A DNA stretch of 64,000 nt from Rhodanobacter glycinis (GTDB lineage Bacteria > Pseudomonadota > Gammaproteobacteria > Xanthomonadales > Rhodanobacteraceae). The translations under genes were made by a program, and so were the position numbers. The number at the start of each line of letters is the position of its first letter. The stretch's first letter is position 1. Below the pieces are notes generated by a model. That model was given only the letters and a program-made list of their open reading frames with translations. It made no database searches and was not told where the DNA came from. Shown here piece by piece: positions 1-8,135 of this stretch. The stretch is taken from contig NZ_FOSR01000001.1 of assembly GCF_900114325.1 (NCBI RefSeq), positions 203,693-267,692 on the forward strand, read 5' to 3'.

Positions 1-2981
1 ACTGGCGCCAGGTGGCGGTGCTGCGCGGTTACTGCAAGTACCTGCAGCAGGTGGGCATCGCGTTCTCGCAGACCTACATGGAAGAAACGCTCAACCGCTA
101 CCCGGCCATCGCCGGCGTGCTGATCGAGCTGTTCAACGCCAAGTTCGACCCGCAGCGCGAGCAGCTCGACGCCGCGACCCGCGAGCAGGCTGGCGAAGCG
201 CTGCGTCGCGAGATGAAGGCGCTGATCCCGGAAGCCACGCAGAAGGCGAAGCCCGAGCTGATCGACGGCATGGTCGCCGTGTTGGCCAAGCCGCGCGCGC
301 AGCAGGTCGAGGTGCTGTGGGATGCCCTGAAGTCGTTGCTGGACAACGTGGCCAGCCTCGACGACGAGCGCATCATCAAGAGCTACATGGACGTGATCCA
401 TGCCACGCTGCGTACCAGCTACTTCCAGCTGTGGAATGGCGCCGCGCGTCACTACATCAGCTTCAAGTTCGATTCGCACCAGGTCCCGGACGCGCCCAAG
501 CCGGTGCCGTTCCGCGAGATCTGGGTGTACTCGCCGCGGGTTGAGGGTATCCACCTGCGCTTCGGCGCCGTGGCGCGCGGTGGCCTGCGCTGGTCCGACC
601 GCCGCGAGGATTTCCGAACCGAGGTGCTGGGCCTGGTCAAGGCGCAGATGGTGAAGAACACCGTGATCGTGCCGGTGGGCTCCAAGGGTGGCTTCTTCGT
701 CAAGAAGCCACCGGTAGGCGGCGACCGTGACGCGCAGCAGGCCGAAGGCATCGCCTGCTACAAGCTGTTCATCAACGGTCTGCTGGATATCACCGACAAC
801 CTGGTCGAAGGCAAGCTGGTGCCGCCGCACGACGTGGTGCGCCACGACGAGGACGACCCCTACCTGGTGGTGGCCGCCGACAAGGGCACGGCCACGTTTT
901 CCGACATCGCCAACGCCATCTCCACCGAGCACGGCTACTGGCTGGATGACGCGTTCGCTTCCGGCGGTTCGCACGGTTACGACCACAAGGGCATGGGCAT
1001 CACCGCCAAGGGTGCGTGGGAGTCGGTCAAGCGCCACTTCCGTGCGCTGGGTCGCGACAGCCAGAGCGAGGACTTCACCTGCGTCGGCATCGGCGACATG
1101 TCCGGCGACGTGTTCGGCAACGGCATGCTGCTGTCCGAGCACATCCGCCTGCTGGCCGCGTTCGACCATCGCCACATCTTCCTCGACCCGAACCCCGATG
1201 CGGCGAAGTCCTTCGTCGAGCGCCAGCGCATGTTCAAGGTGCCGCGCTCGAGCTGGGAGGATTACGACAAGTCGCTGATCTCCGCCGGTGGCGGCATCTA
1301 TCCGCGCAGCGTGAAATCGATTCCGATTTCACCGGAAGTGCGTACGGTGTTGGGCCTGAAGCCTGATGTCGAACACCTGTCGCCGAACGAATTGCTCAGC
1401 GCCATCCTCAAGGCGCCGGTCGACCTGCTGTGGAACGGCGGCATTGGTACTTACGTGAAATCGTCGGTCGAAACGCAGGCTGACGTGGGCGATCGTGCCA
1501 ACAACGCCATCCGCATCAACGGCGGGGAGCTGCGTTGCAAGATCGTGGGCGAAGGCGGCAACCTGGGCTTCACCCAGAAGGGGCGCATCGAAGCGGCACA
1601 CCAGGGCGTGCTGCTCAACACCGACTTCATCGACAACTCCGCCGGCGTGGACACCTCCGACCACGAGGTGAACATCAAGATCCTGCTCAACGATGCCGTG
1701 CAGCGCGGCGAGTTGAGCTTCGACGGTCGCAATACCCAGCTGGCGTCGATGACCGACGAGGTCGGCCAGCTGGTGCTGTGGGACAACTATCGCCAGAACC
1801 AGGCGATCACCCTGATGGAGCACCAGTCGGCGCACCGCATCGGTTCGCTGGCCCACTTCATCCGCACGCTGGAAGCCGAGGGCACGCTGGATCGCCAGGT
1901 CGAGAACCTGCCCGGCGAAGCCGAGCTGACCGAGCGCAAGGCGCGCGGGCAGGGCATGACCCGGCCGGAACTGTCGGTGCTGCTGTCCTACGACAAGATC
2001 CGCCTGTTCCAGCAGCTGCTCGCCTCGGACGTGCCGGAAGACCCGTACCTGTCCAAGGAGCTGGTGCGCTACTTCCCCGCGCCGCTGCACGAGAAGTACG
2101 CCGCGCACATGCAGCGCCATCGCCTGAAGCGCGAGATCATCGCCACCGCGGTGACCAACTCGACGATCAACCGCATGGGTGCCACCTTCATGATGCGCAT
2201 GCAGGAAGACACCGGGCAGGGTCCGGCGGCGATCGCCAAGGCGTATACCGCCGCGCGCGAGATCCTCGAGGCACGCGAGCTGTGGGCGCAGATCGAGGCG
2301 CAGGACAGCAAGGTAGCCGAGAGCACGCAGATCGACGCGATCATGCAGATCTGGTCGTTGTTGCGCCACCTGACGCGCTGGTTGCTCAACCGTCCCGGTG
2401 GCACGCTGGACATCGCCGCCAACGTGGAGCGCTACAACATCGGCGTGTCCGCGTTGCGCATGGCATTGCCGGGTGCGCTCACGCTCACCGGCAAGGGCGA
2501 TTTCGAGTCCAGCCAGGAAAAGTGGGAAGGTCTGGGCCTGCCGGCCGAGCTGGCCCTGCGCCTGGCCCGCATCACCGAACTGCGTGCCGCGCTGGACATG
2601 GTCGAAGTGGCGCAGCAGAGCGGTCAGCCAGTGGAGAAGGTGGCCGGCGTGTTCTACGAGCTGGGCGAGGCGCTCGATCTCGAGTGGCTGCGCGACCAGA
2701 TCGAGGCGCTGCCGGTGGAAGGCCACTGGCACGCCCAGGCGCGCGGTTCGCTGCTGGACGAGTTGAACCACCAGCATCGTGCGCTGGCGTCGCAGGTGTT
2801 GGCCCTGGCTGGTGAAAGCAAGGGTGTTTCGCCGGTACAGGCCTGGCTGCAACGCGACGACGCCACGCTGCAGTACACCCGCAGCATGCTGGCGGAAATC
2901 CTCACCCAGAACGCGGACTACCCGATCGCCTCGGTCGCGGTCCGCCGTCTGGCGCAGCTGGCCCAGGTGCCGGTGGGCTGA
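1..2981 (+). CDS. NAD-specific glutamate dehydrogenase (large type), C-terminal part
   Basis: The gene is cut by the window start. The frame is open from base 3 and gives 992 residues of a family that is normally about 1,600 long. The enzyme oxidatively deaminates glutamate to 2-oxoglutarate with NAD+ in the cytoplasm. The catalytic core is visible near bases 575-710: GGLRWSDR, RTEVLGLVKAQ and VPVGSKGGF, the last holding the lysine-rich dicarboxylate-binding segment. Further on come NGGIGTYVK and VGEGGNLGFTQ, typical of the Rossmann half, and then the long helical C-terminal domain of large GDHs. It ends in TGA followed by a good terminator, so it is the last gene of its transcript. The N-terminal ACT-like regulatory region lies outside the window. 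Family assignment is very secure. Confidence 0.96.
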   Translation, partial: WRQVAVLRGYCKYLQQVGIAFSQTYMEETLNRYPAIAGVLIELFNAKFDPQREQLDAATREQAGEALRREMKALIPEATQKAKPELIDGMVAVLAKPRAQQVEVLWDALKSLLDNVASLDDERIIKSYMDVIHATLRTSYFQLWNGAARHYISFKFDSHQVPDAPKPVPFREIWVYSPRVEGIHLRFGAVARGGLRWSDRREDFRTEVLGLVKAQMVKNTVIVPVGSKGGFFVKKPPVGGDRDAQQAEGIACYKLFINGLLDITDNLVEGKLVPPHDVVRHDEDDPYLVVAADKGTATFSDIANAISTEHGYWLDDAFASGGSHGYDHKGMGITAKGAWESVKRHFRALGRDSQSEDFTCVGIGDMSGDVFGNGMLLSEHIRLLAAFDHRHIFLDPNPDAAKSFVERQRMFKVPRSSWEDYDKSLISAGGGIYPRSVKSIPISPEVRTVLGLKPDVEHLSPNELLSAILKAPVDLLWNGGIGTYVKSSVETQADVGDRANNAIRINGGELRCKIVGEGGNLGFTQKGRIEAAHQGVLLNTDFIDNSAGVDTSDHEVNIKILLNDAVQRGELSFDGRNTQLASMTDEVGQLVLWDNYRQNQAITLMEHQSAHRIGSLAHFIRTLEAEGTLDRQVENLPGEAELTERKARGQGMTRPELSVLLSYDKIRLFQQLLASDVPEDPYLSKELVRYFPAPLHEKYAAHMQRHRLKREIIATAVTNSTINRMGATFMMRMQEDTGQGPAAIAKAYTAAREILEARELWAQIEAQDSKVAESTQIDAIMQIWSLLRHLTRWLLNRPGGTLDIAANVERYNIGVSALRMALPGALTLTGKGDFESSQEKWEGLGLPAELALRLARITELRAALDMVEVAQQSGQPVEKVAGVFYELGEALDLEWLRDQIEALPVEGHWHAQARGSLLDELNHQHRALASQVLALAGESKGVSPVQAWLQRDDATLQYTRSMLAEILTQNADYPIASVAVRRLAQLAQVPVG

Positions 2982-3008
2982 GGAACCTTCCATCGTCGTG
3001 CAGTAAAG

Positions 3009-3046
3009 AACGCCCGGTGCCCGCAAGGTCATCGGGCGTTTCTTTT
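3009..3046 (+). terminator. Rho-independent terminator after glutamate dehydrogenase
   Basis: An 8-bp stem AACGCCCG/CGGGCGTT (3009-3016 with 3033-3040) encloses a 16-base loop and is followed by a short T-rich stretch (TTCTTTT). It lies 28 bases after the stop codon of the glutamate dehydrogenase gene. Confidence 0.75.
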
Positions 3047-3072
3047 GGCCCCGCTCCCGCGTGACACTACTT

Positions 3073-3149
3073 GTTGAAGCCCGCTCGCGGGCAATGCTGT
3101 TGCTTCCATTGCCTTCCTGGAAAAGCATCGCCCGTGAACGGACTCCTAC
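3073..3149. repeat. Degenerate GTAGGAGC-type palindromic repeat (subfamily A, copy 1)
   Basis: The left half (GAAGCCCGCTCGCGGGCAAT) and the right half (AGCATCGCCCGTGAACGGAC) are diverged versions of the nearly perfect palindrome at 14737-14804. The outer end reads ACTCCTAC, the complement of GTAGGAGT. It lies between the glutamate dehydrogenase terminator and nadK. REP-like elements of this kind are common in Xanthomonadales. Confidence 0.7.
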
Positions 3150-3186
3150 GGTAAGCTGGTTGGACCGTCGCCACATGCCGATTCCC

Positions 3187-3948
3187 ATGCGCTTCGCCTT
3201 TGTTGCCAGTGACACCAGCGTCGCCCAGCAGGCGCGCCGCAAGCTCGTCGAACGTTACGGCGACGTGCCCGCCATCGACGCGGAGGTGATCGTGGCGCTG
3301 GGCGGCGACGGTTTCATGCTGCGCACCCTGCATGCGCATCGTGCGCTCGAGATTCCGGTATACGGCATGAAGCTCGGCCGCGTCGGTTTCCTGATGAACA
3401 AGCACCGGCTCGATGGCCTGCCCGAGCGCATCGAGCGCGCGCACACCGCGGTGCTGTATCCGCTGGACATGCGTGCCACGGACGCCAAGGGCAACGTGCA
3501 CCAGGCGCTGGCCTTCAACGAAGTCTCGCTGCTGCGGCAGAGCAACCAGGCCGCGCACCTGGAGGTGAAGCTCAACGAGACGGTGAAGTTGCCCAACCTG
3601 ACCTGCGATGGCGTGATGGTGGCCACGCCGGCGGGTTCGACGGCCTACAACCTGTCCGCGCACGGGCCGATCCTGCCGCTGGACGCCAACGTGCTGGCGC
3701 TCACCCCGATCAGCCCGTTCCGGCCGCGCCGCTGGCGTGGCGCGATCTTGCCGCATCGCACCCGGGTCAGCCTGCGCGTGCTTGATCCGGGCAAGCGCCC
3801 GGTCAGTGCCACCGCCGACTTCCTGGAGGTGCGCGACGTGCGCACGGTGGACGTGGTGCAAGCCGAAGGGCAGGGCGTGCGCCTGTTGTTCGACCCGGAG
3901 CACAATCTGGAACAGCGCATACTCGACGAACAATTCGCTTCCGAATGA
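3187..3948 (+). CDS. nadK: NAD kinase
   Basis: This cytoplasmic kinase phosphorylates NAD+ to NADP+ and is the only route to NADP. The 253-residue product shows GGDG at 39-42, NEV at 111-113, and [14 protein letters not shown] around 141-154, the signature motifs of the family. The ATG at 3187 (MRFAFVAS) gives the usual length. An in-frame ATG at 3175 would add four residues (MPIP). The frame stays open upstream into the palindromic repeat, but that extension codes for repeat sequence and is unlikely to be translated. No strong ribosome site precedes either ATG. It stands alone between a repeat and a second intergenic repeat. Confidence 0.95.
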   Translation: MRFAFVASDTSVAQQARRKLVERYGDVPAIDAEVIVALGGDGFMLRTLHAHRALEIPVYGMKLGRVGFLMNKHRLDGLPERIERAHTAVLYPLDMRATDAKGNVHQALAFNEVSLLRQSNQAAHLEVKLNETVKLPNLTCDGVMVATPAGSTAYNLSAHGPILPLDANVLALTPISPFRPRRWRGAILPHRTRVSLRVLDPGKRPVSATADFLEVRDVRTVDVVQAEGQGVRLLFDPEHNLEQRILDEQFASE

Positions 3949-3951
3949 AAA

Positions 3952-4039
3952 GGCAGAAGTGAGGATCGTGAAGTGAGCAGTGAGAGACAGCGGGCTACGC
4001 TTTTCTCTCACTTCTCACTCCTCTCCACTCACTCCTCGC
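3952..4039. repeat. AGTGAG-rich intergenic repeat (family C, copy 1)
   Basis: The stretch is an imperfect inverted repeat of GAAGTGAG/CTCACTTC units. Its right half (3998-4036, CGCTTTTCTCTCACTTCTCA and onward) matches 62108-62146 at 38 of 39 bases by eye. It sits just after the nadK stop codon and ends about 20 bases before the 5'-nucleotidase start. Confidence 0.75.
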
Positions 4040-4060
4040 TCCTTGCGCTAGATTGATGCC

Positions 4061-4984
4061 ATGAATCCACCGACCGCCCATGATCCTGCCGCCGCGACCG
4101 ACAAACGCCTCGTCGTGGCGATTTCCTCGCGCGCCTTGTTCGACCTGGGCGACAGCCATGCGCTGTTCGAGCGCGATGGACTGGATGCGTATCGTGCGTT
4201 CCAGATCGAGCACGAAAACGACATCCTCAAGCCGGGCGTGGCTTTTCCGCTGGTGCAGAAGCTGCTCGGCCTCAATCGGCTGGCGGGCGATGTGCCGCCG
4301 GTCGAGGTGATCCTGCTGTCGCGCAATTCCGGTGACACCGGCCTGCGCATTTTCAATGCGATCCAGCATTACGGATTGGAGATCAGTCGCGCCGCTTTCA
4401 CCAGCGGCGCACCGACCTCCGATTACATCGCGCCGTTCAAGGCCGATCTGTTCCTGTCCGCCAACGCCGAGGACGTAGGCCGCGCACTGGCCGCCGGCGT
4501 GGCGGCGGCGACGATTCTGCCCAGCACTGCGCCACCGCGGGCCAGCGAGCAGCTGCGCATTGCCTTCGACGGCGATGCGGTCATCTTCGGTGACGAGGGC
4601 GAGCGCGTGTCGCGCGAGGAAGGCCTGGAAGCCTTCCATCGCAGCGAGACCGAGCATGCCACCGAGCCGCTATCGGTCGGCCCGTTCCGCGGTTTCCTCA
4701 CCGCCATGCATCACCTGCAGGCGGCGTTCCCGGCCGAGAACTCACCGATCCGCACTGCGCTGGTCACCGCGCGCTCCGCGCCCGCGCACAAGCGCGTCAT
4801 CCTCACCTTGCGCAAATGGGGCGTGCGCATCGACGAGGCGCTGTTCCTCGGCGGCCGCGACAAGGGCCCGTTCCTCGATGCCTTCGGTGCCGACATCTTC
4901 TTCGACGATTCGCCGGCCAACGTGGAATCTGCGCGCCGGCACGTGGCGACGGGGCACGTGCCGCACGGGGTAAGCAACCGCTGA
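4061..4984 (+). CDS. 5'-nucleotidase (cytosolic cN-I-like family)
   Basis: This 307-residue protein resembles the 5'-nucleotidase family of Pfam PF06189, whose animal members (cN-I) dephosphorylate nucleoside monophosphates, chiefly AMP. Family-like stretches include VVAISSRALFDL near the N-terminus, GDTGLRIFNAI, FKADLFLSANAEDV, and LVTARSAPAHKRVILTLRKWG followed by FFDDSPAN near the C-terminus. Those blocks correspond to HAD-like phosphatase motifs, with the FFDDS aspartates as probable Mg2+ ligands. It is preceded by repeat C and appears to be a single-gene unit. Family is reasonably secure; the in vivo nucleotide substrate is not known. Confidence 0.85.
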   Translation: MNPPTAHDPAAATDKRLVVAISSRALFDLGDSHALFERDGLDAYRAFQIEHENDILKPGVAFPLVQKLLGLNRLAGDVPPVEVILLSRNSGDTGLRIFNAIQHYGLEISRAAFTSGAPTSDYIAPFKADLFLSANAEDVGRALAAGVAAATILPSTAPPRASEQLRIAFDGDAVIFGDEGERVSREEGLEAFHRSETEHATEPLSVGPFRGFLTAMHHLQAAFPAENSPIRTALVTARSAPAHKRVILTLRKWGVRIDEALFLGGRDKGPFLDAFGADIFFDDSPANVESARRHVATGHVPHGVSNR

Positions 4985-5068
4985 GGCACCCGTTCGAGGT
5001 GACGCCTGTCACTGGCTTGCGCCGGGTTGGCGCCCTATCGTGGCGGCAACTTCAGGGAGGCAAGGGAC

Positions 5069-5458
5069 ATGACCGACGACGATGCCGACAAACTGCCACG
5101 CAGTGGCCACGAACGACTGATTCCCGCGCTGGCCGTGATCGCGGTGGGCGTGTTCTTCCTTCTTGGCAACCTGGGCATCGACTGGCCCTTCTTCGGCTGG
5201 AATCGCTGGTGGGCCTGGTTCATCCTGCTGGCTGCCGCCTGGCCGCTAGGTGACGCTTGGGCGCGCTACCGCCGGTTGGGCCACGCCGACGCCCTGGTCT
5301 GGCAGGAGCTGCTCAGCGCATCCGCCATCGTGCTGGTGGCGCTGATGTTCATCGTGCCGCTGTCGTGGGCGCGTTGGTGGCCGCTGTTCGTTATCTACGG
5401 TGGCGTGTGCATGCTGGTGCGTGGCCCGCGTCGGCAGCGTTCACGCAGCCGCTGGTGA
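5069..5458 (+). CDS. Small membrane protein with LiaF/DUF5668-like transmembrane region
   Basis: The 129-residue protein has a short charged N-terminus and then about four hydrophobic segments: LIPALAVIAVGVFFLLGNLG, WWAWFILLAAAWPLG, LLSASAIVLVALMFIVPL and WWPLFVIYGGVCMLV. The order fits the small membrane domain seen at the N-terminus of LiaF-type proteins, where such proteins sense envelope conditions, but the soluble half of LiaF is absent. AGGGAGG-type purine sequence lies just upstream of the ATG at 5069 and fixes the start. The C-terminus is arginine-rich. No function can be assigned. Confidence 0.65.
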   Translation: MTDDDADKLPRSGHERLIPALAVIAVGVFFLLGNLGIDWPFFGWNRWWAWFILLAAAWPLGDAWARYRRLGHADALVWQELLSASAIVLVALMFIVPLSWARWWPLFVIYGGVCMLVRGPRRQRSRSRW

Positions 5459-5501
5459 TCCATGGCGGCGCCGGCTGCGATGCCGTGGCAAACGTCACGC
5501 C

Positions 5502-6377
5502 TTAGAGGACCCGCGTGCGCCGCCACCAGCTGGTCTTCTTTTCCTCGCGCACCAGCGTGAACAGGCCGGCGCCCAGGATCATTACGATGCCGACCAGCAT
5601 CGGCCAGTCGAGCTTGTCGCCGAACAGCCAGTAGCCGAACACGATGGCCCACAGCATCTGGCTGTACTGGGTGGGGGCGACGCGATTGGCGGGGGCGATC
5701 AGGGTGGCGTACATCAGCAGCACGCCGGCCAGCGCGGCGAGCAGGCCGTAGCCGGCGAGCAGAAAGGATTGGTGCAGGTCAGGCCAGATGAAGTGCGGCA
5801 GCATCAGCAGGCCGCCGACCACCAGCGGGCCGATCACGCCGGCGCCGTACAGGCATACGCGCTTTTCTTCCGTTCCAGCCATGCGCAGGGCGACCACCGA
5901 GATGGCCGCGCACAGGCCGCACAGGATGGAGGCCAGGTCGCCCAGCCCCAACACGCGAAAGCCGGGACGCAATACCACCAGCACGCCGGCGAAACCGATC
6001 AGCACGGCAGTCCAGCGTCGCCAGCCCACGTGTTCTTTCAGCAGAAACACCGAGAGGATGGTCACGAAGATCGGCATCAGGAAGATCATCGAGAACACCT
6101 CGGCCATTGGCAGCAGGGTGAACGCGGTGACCGAGCAGATATTACCGAGCGCGCCAGCCAGCGCGCGGATCCACCAGAGCTTCGGGCGACGGGCGGAAAA
6201 CACGTCGCTCCAGCGATCCCCCTTGCCCATGATGAAGGGCAGCGCAGCCAGCCCCAGCAAGCCGCCGAAGAACACGGCTTCGTAAGGCGGCAGCGTACCG
6301 TGCAGCGACTTCACGAAGGCATCGCTCATCGCGTAGGCCGCGAAGCAGGCGAAGCCCAGCAGTATGCCTTTGACCAT
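5502..6377 (-). CDS. EamA-family (drug/metabolite transporter superfamily) inner-membrane transporter
   Basis: The 291-residue protein carries ten hydrophobic segments arranged as two five-helix EamA repeats, for example GILLGFACFAAYAMSDAFVK at the N-terminus and PMLVGIVMILGAGLFTLV at the C-terminus. Such proteins export or import small metabolites; the substrate cannot be read from the sequence. The start at 6377 (MVKGILLGF) is chosen because the frame continues upstream only into non-family sequence. The gene is divergent from gcdH, with 224 bases between them. Confidence 0.85.
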   Translation of the reverse strand: MVKGILLGFACFAAYAMSDAFVKSLHGTLPPYEAVFFGGLLGLAALPFIMGKGDRWSDVFSARRPKLWWIRALAGALGNICSVTAFTLLPMAEVFSMIFLMPIFVTILSVFLLKEHVGWRRWTAVLIGFAGVLVVLRPGFRVLGLGDLASILCGLCAAISVVALRMAGTEEKRVCLYGAGVIGPLVVGGLLMLPHFIWPDLHQSFLLAGYGLLAALAGVLLMYATLIAPANRVAPTQYSQMLWAIVFGYWLFGDKLDWPMLVGIVMILGAGLFTLVREEKKTSWWRRTRVL

Positions 6378-6539
6378 GGGTGTTCGATGGAAGTGGGGAC
6401 GAGCTTGCGTGCCGCGACCGCATGCACGCATGGCAAGATCGCCATGTTCGCACGATTCGTGTTGCGTCGCATCATTCGATGATGCCCATTGGGAAAGGGG
6501 GCGTGGAACGGAACCACCTCTGTCATGCCGCATACCGCC

Positions 6540-6569
6540 ATGACCTGATGGGAACGGGCCAGCTACAAT
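6540..6569 (+). promoter_or_regulatory. Candidate sigma70 promoter of gcdH
   Basis: A TACAAT -10 hexamer (6564-6569) follows an ATGACC -35-like hexamer (6540-6545) with an 18-base spacer. It lies about 33 bases before the gcdH ATG, in the divergent region shared with the EamA gene. The -35 match is only partial. Confidence 0.35.
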
Positions 6570-6601
6570 CGGAAGATTCCCTTTCACCACGGAGTCTTTG
6601 C

Positions 6602-7774
6602 ATGGCTGCCCCGCGCCTGAACCCGCTTGATCTGTACGACGTCCGTTCGCTGCTCACCGACGAGGAGCGCATGGTGCAGGACACCGTGGGCCGTTTCGTC
6701 GACGAGAAGGTGTTGCCGATCATCGGCGACTGCTTCGACCAGACGCGTTTCCCGACCGAGCTGATCCCTGAGATCGCCAACCTCGGCCTGCTCGGCGCCA
6801 CCATCCCGGAGAAGTACGGTTGCGCCGGCATGAACGGCGTCAGCTACGGCCTGATCTGCCAGGAGCTGGAGCGCGGCGACTCGGGCCTGCGCAGCTTCGC
6901 CTCGGTGCAGAGCTCGCTGGTGATGTATCCGATCTACGCCTACGGCAGCGAGGAACAGAAGCAGGCCTACCTGCCGAAGATGGCGGCGGGCGAGATCATC
7001 GGCTGTTTCGGCCTGACCGAGCCGCACGGCGGTTCCGATCCGGCCAACATGAAGACGAATGCCAAGAAGGACGGCGGCGACTGGGTCATCAATGGCGCCA
7101 AGATGTGGATCACCAACGGCAACCTCGCCCACGTCGCCATTGTCTGGGCGCAGACCGAGGACGGCATCCAGGGCTTCATCGTGCCGACCGATACCAAGGG
7201 CTTCACCGCGCAGCAGATCCACAAGAAGATGAGCCTGCGCGCCTCGGTCACCTCCGCGTTGTTCTTCGACAACGTGCGCGTGCCTGATGCGAATCGCCTG
7301 CCCAACGTGAAGGGCCTGAAGGGGCCGCTGGGCTGCCTGACCCAGGCCCGTTACGGCATCACCTGGGGTCCGATCGGCGCCGCCCAGGCCTGCCTCAAGG
7401 AAGTGCTGGACTACACCGCCGAACGCATCCTGTTCGACCGCCCGCTGGCCGCCAACCAGGCGGTCCAGCTCAAGCTGGCCGACATGGCGCGCCGCATCAC
7501 CACCGCGCAGCTGCTGTCGTTGCAGCTCGGCCGCCTGAAGGACGCCGGCACCATGGCGCCCACCCAGGTGTCGCTGGCCAAGTGGAACAACTGCCGCATG
7601 GCCATCGACATCGCGCGCCAGTGCCGCGACATCCTCGGGGGCGCCGGCATCACCACCGAGCACGGCGCGATCCGCCACGCGTTGAACCTGGAATCGGTGA
7701 TCACCTACGAAGGCACGGAAACCGTGCACGAGCTGGTCGTGGGCCGCGAGCTGACTGGTATCAACGCGTTCTGA
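6602..7774 (+). CDS. gcdH: Glutaryl-CoA dehydrogenase (acyl-CoA dehydrogenase family)
   Basis: This FAD enzyme oxidises and decarboxylates glutaryl-CoA to crotonyl-CoA in lysine, tryptophan and hydroxylysine breakdown, passing electrons to ETF. The 390-residue product has the family-specific block ELERGDSGLRSFASVQSSLVM, the FAD-binding FGLTEPHGGSDP and WITNG, and the substrate-recognition block QARYGITWGPIGAA. The catalytic base is the glutamate of TYEGTETVHEL near residue 370. The ATG at 6602 follows CACGGAGTC as ribosome site. A fused E1 dehydrogenase that could supply a CoA thioester through a complex lies 361 bases downstream on the same strand. Assignment is secure. Confidence 0.94.
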   Translation: MAAPRLNPLDLYDVRSLLTDEERMVQDTVGRFVDEKVLPIIGDCFDQTRFPTELIPEIANLGLLGATIPEKYGCAGMNGVSYGLICQELERGDSGLRSFASVQSSLVMYPIYAYGSEEQKQAYLPKMAAGEIIGCFGLTEPHGGSDPANMKTNAKKDGGDWVINGAKMWITNGNLAHVAIVWAQTEDGIQGFIVPTDTKGFTAQQIHKKMSLRASVTSALFFDNVRVPDANRLPNVKGLKGPLGCLTQARYGITWGPIGAAQACLKEVLDYTAERILFDRPLAANQAVQLKLADMARRITTAQLLSLQLGRLKDAGTMAPTQVSLAKWNNCRMAIDIARQCRDILGGAGITTEHGAIRHALNLESVITYEGTETVHELVVGRELTGINAF

Positions 7775-8135
7775 TTCGTCTCCCTCTCTCCGTTGGGGAG
7801 AGAGCCGGGGTGAGGGGCCAATCTTGCGAAGACCCGACATCGAAGCGTGCTTCGGTCATGGAGATATCGCAAGCCTTCCTCGTCTCGACCCTCTCTCCTG
7901 CGCGGAGTGGGGACGACGGTCGGTGAACAAAGGCTTTCGGACATGCTGGTCAGCGACACGCCATCGTCACTGTATGGAACACCCATTGCGGGTGTTCTGC
8001 ACTGGCACCGTCCTGGCGCTGTCCCGCATGCCGAGGCCGACAGGATTGCTCTTGCGCTGGCGGCGCCAGGTTCCCCGGATCGATAATCCCTTTTTGTCGT
8101 GCCCTGGCACGCCCCGCTACGGAAGATCTTGCACC
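7775..8135. other. 361-base intergenic region with hairpins and GGGGAGAG-type repeat
   Basis: No gene is supported here. Just after the gcdH stop, CTCTCTCC and GGAGAGAG form a short hairpin (about 7784-7803), with a second CTCTCTCC-type half near 7890-7910. This resembles the CCCTCTCC repeats of Xanthomonadales. A separate perfect hairpin, GAACACCC/GGGTGTTC with a 5-base loop, lies at 7977-7997 and has no T tract. The frame of the next gene stays open through part of the region, but its sequence looks non-coding. The promoter of the E1 gene should lie in the last 120 bases. Confidence 0.5.

Noticed and set aside
3061-3186. N-terminal extension of NAD kinase from a GTG at 3061
   Set aside because: The extra codons are the palindromic repeat and intergenic sequence; family length starts at 3187.
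1329-3242. A long open frame on the minus strand (about 637 codons) opposite glutamate dehydrogenase
   Set aside because: It mirrors a strongly conserved coding gene in a GC-rich genome and its protein has no family features. Similar antisense frames opposite the E1, murB, comEC and sdhA genes were rejected for the same reason.
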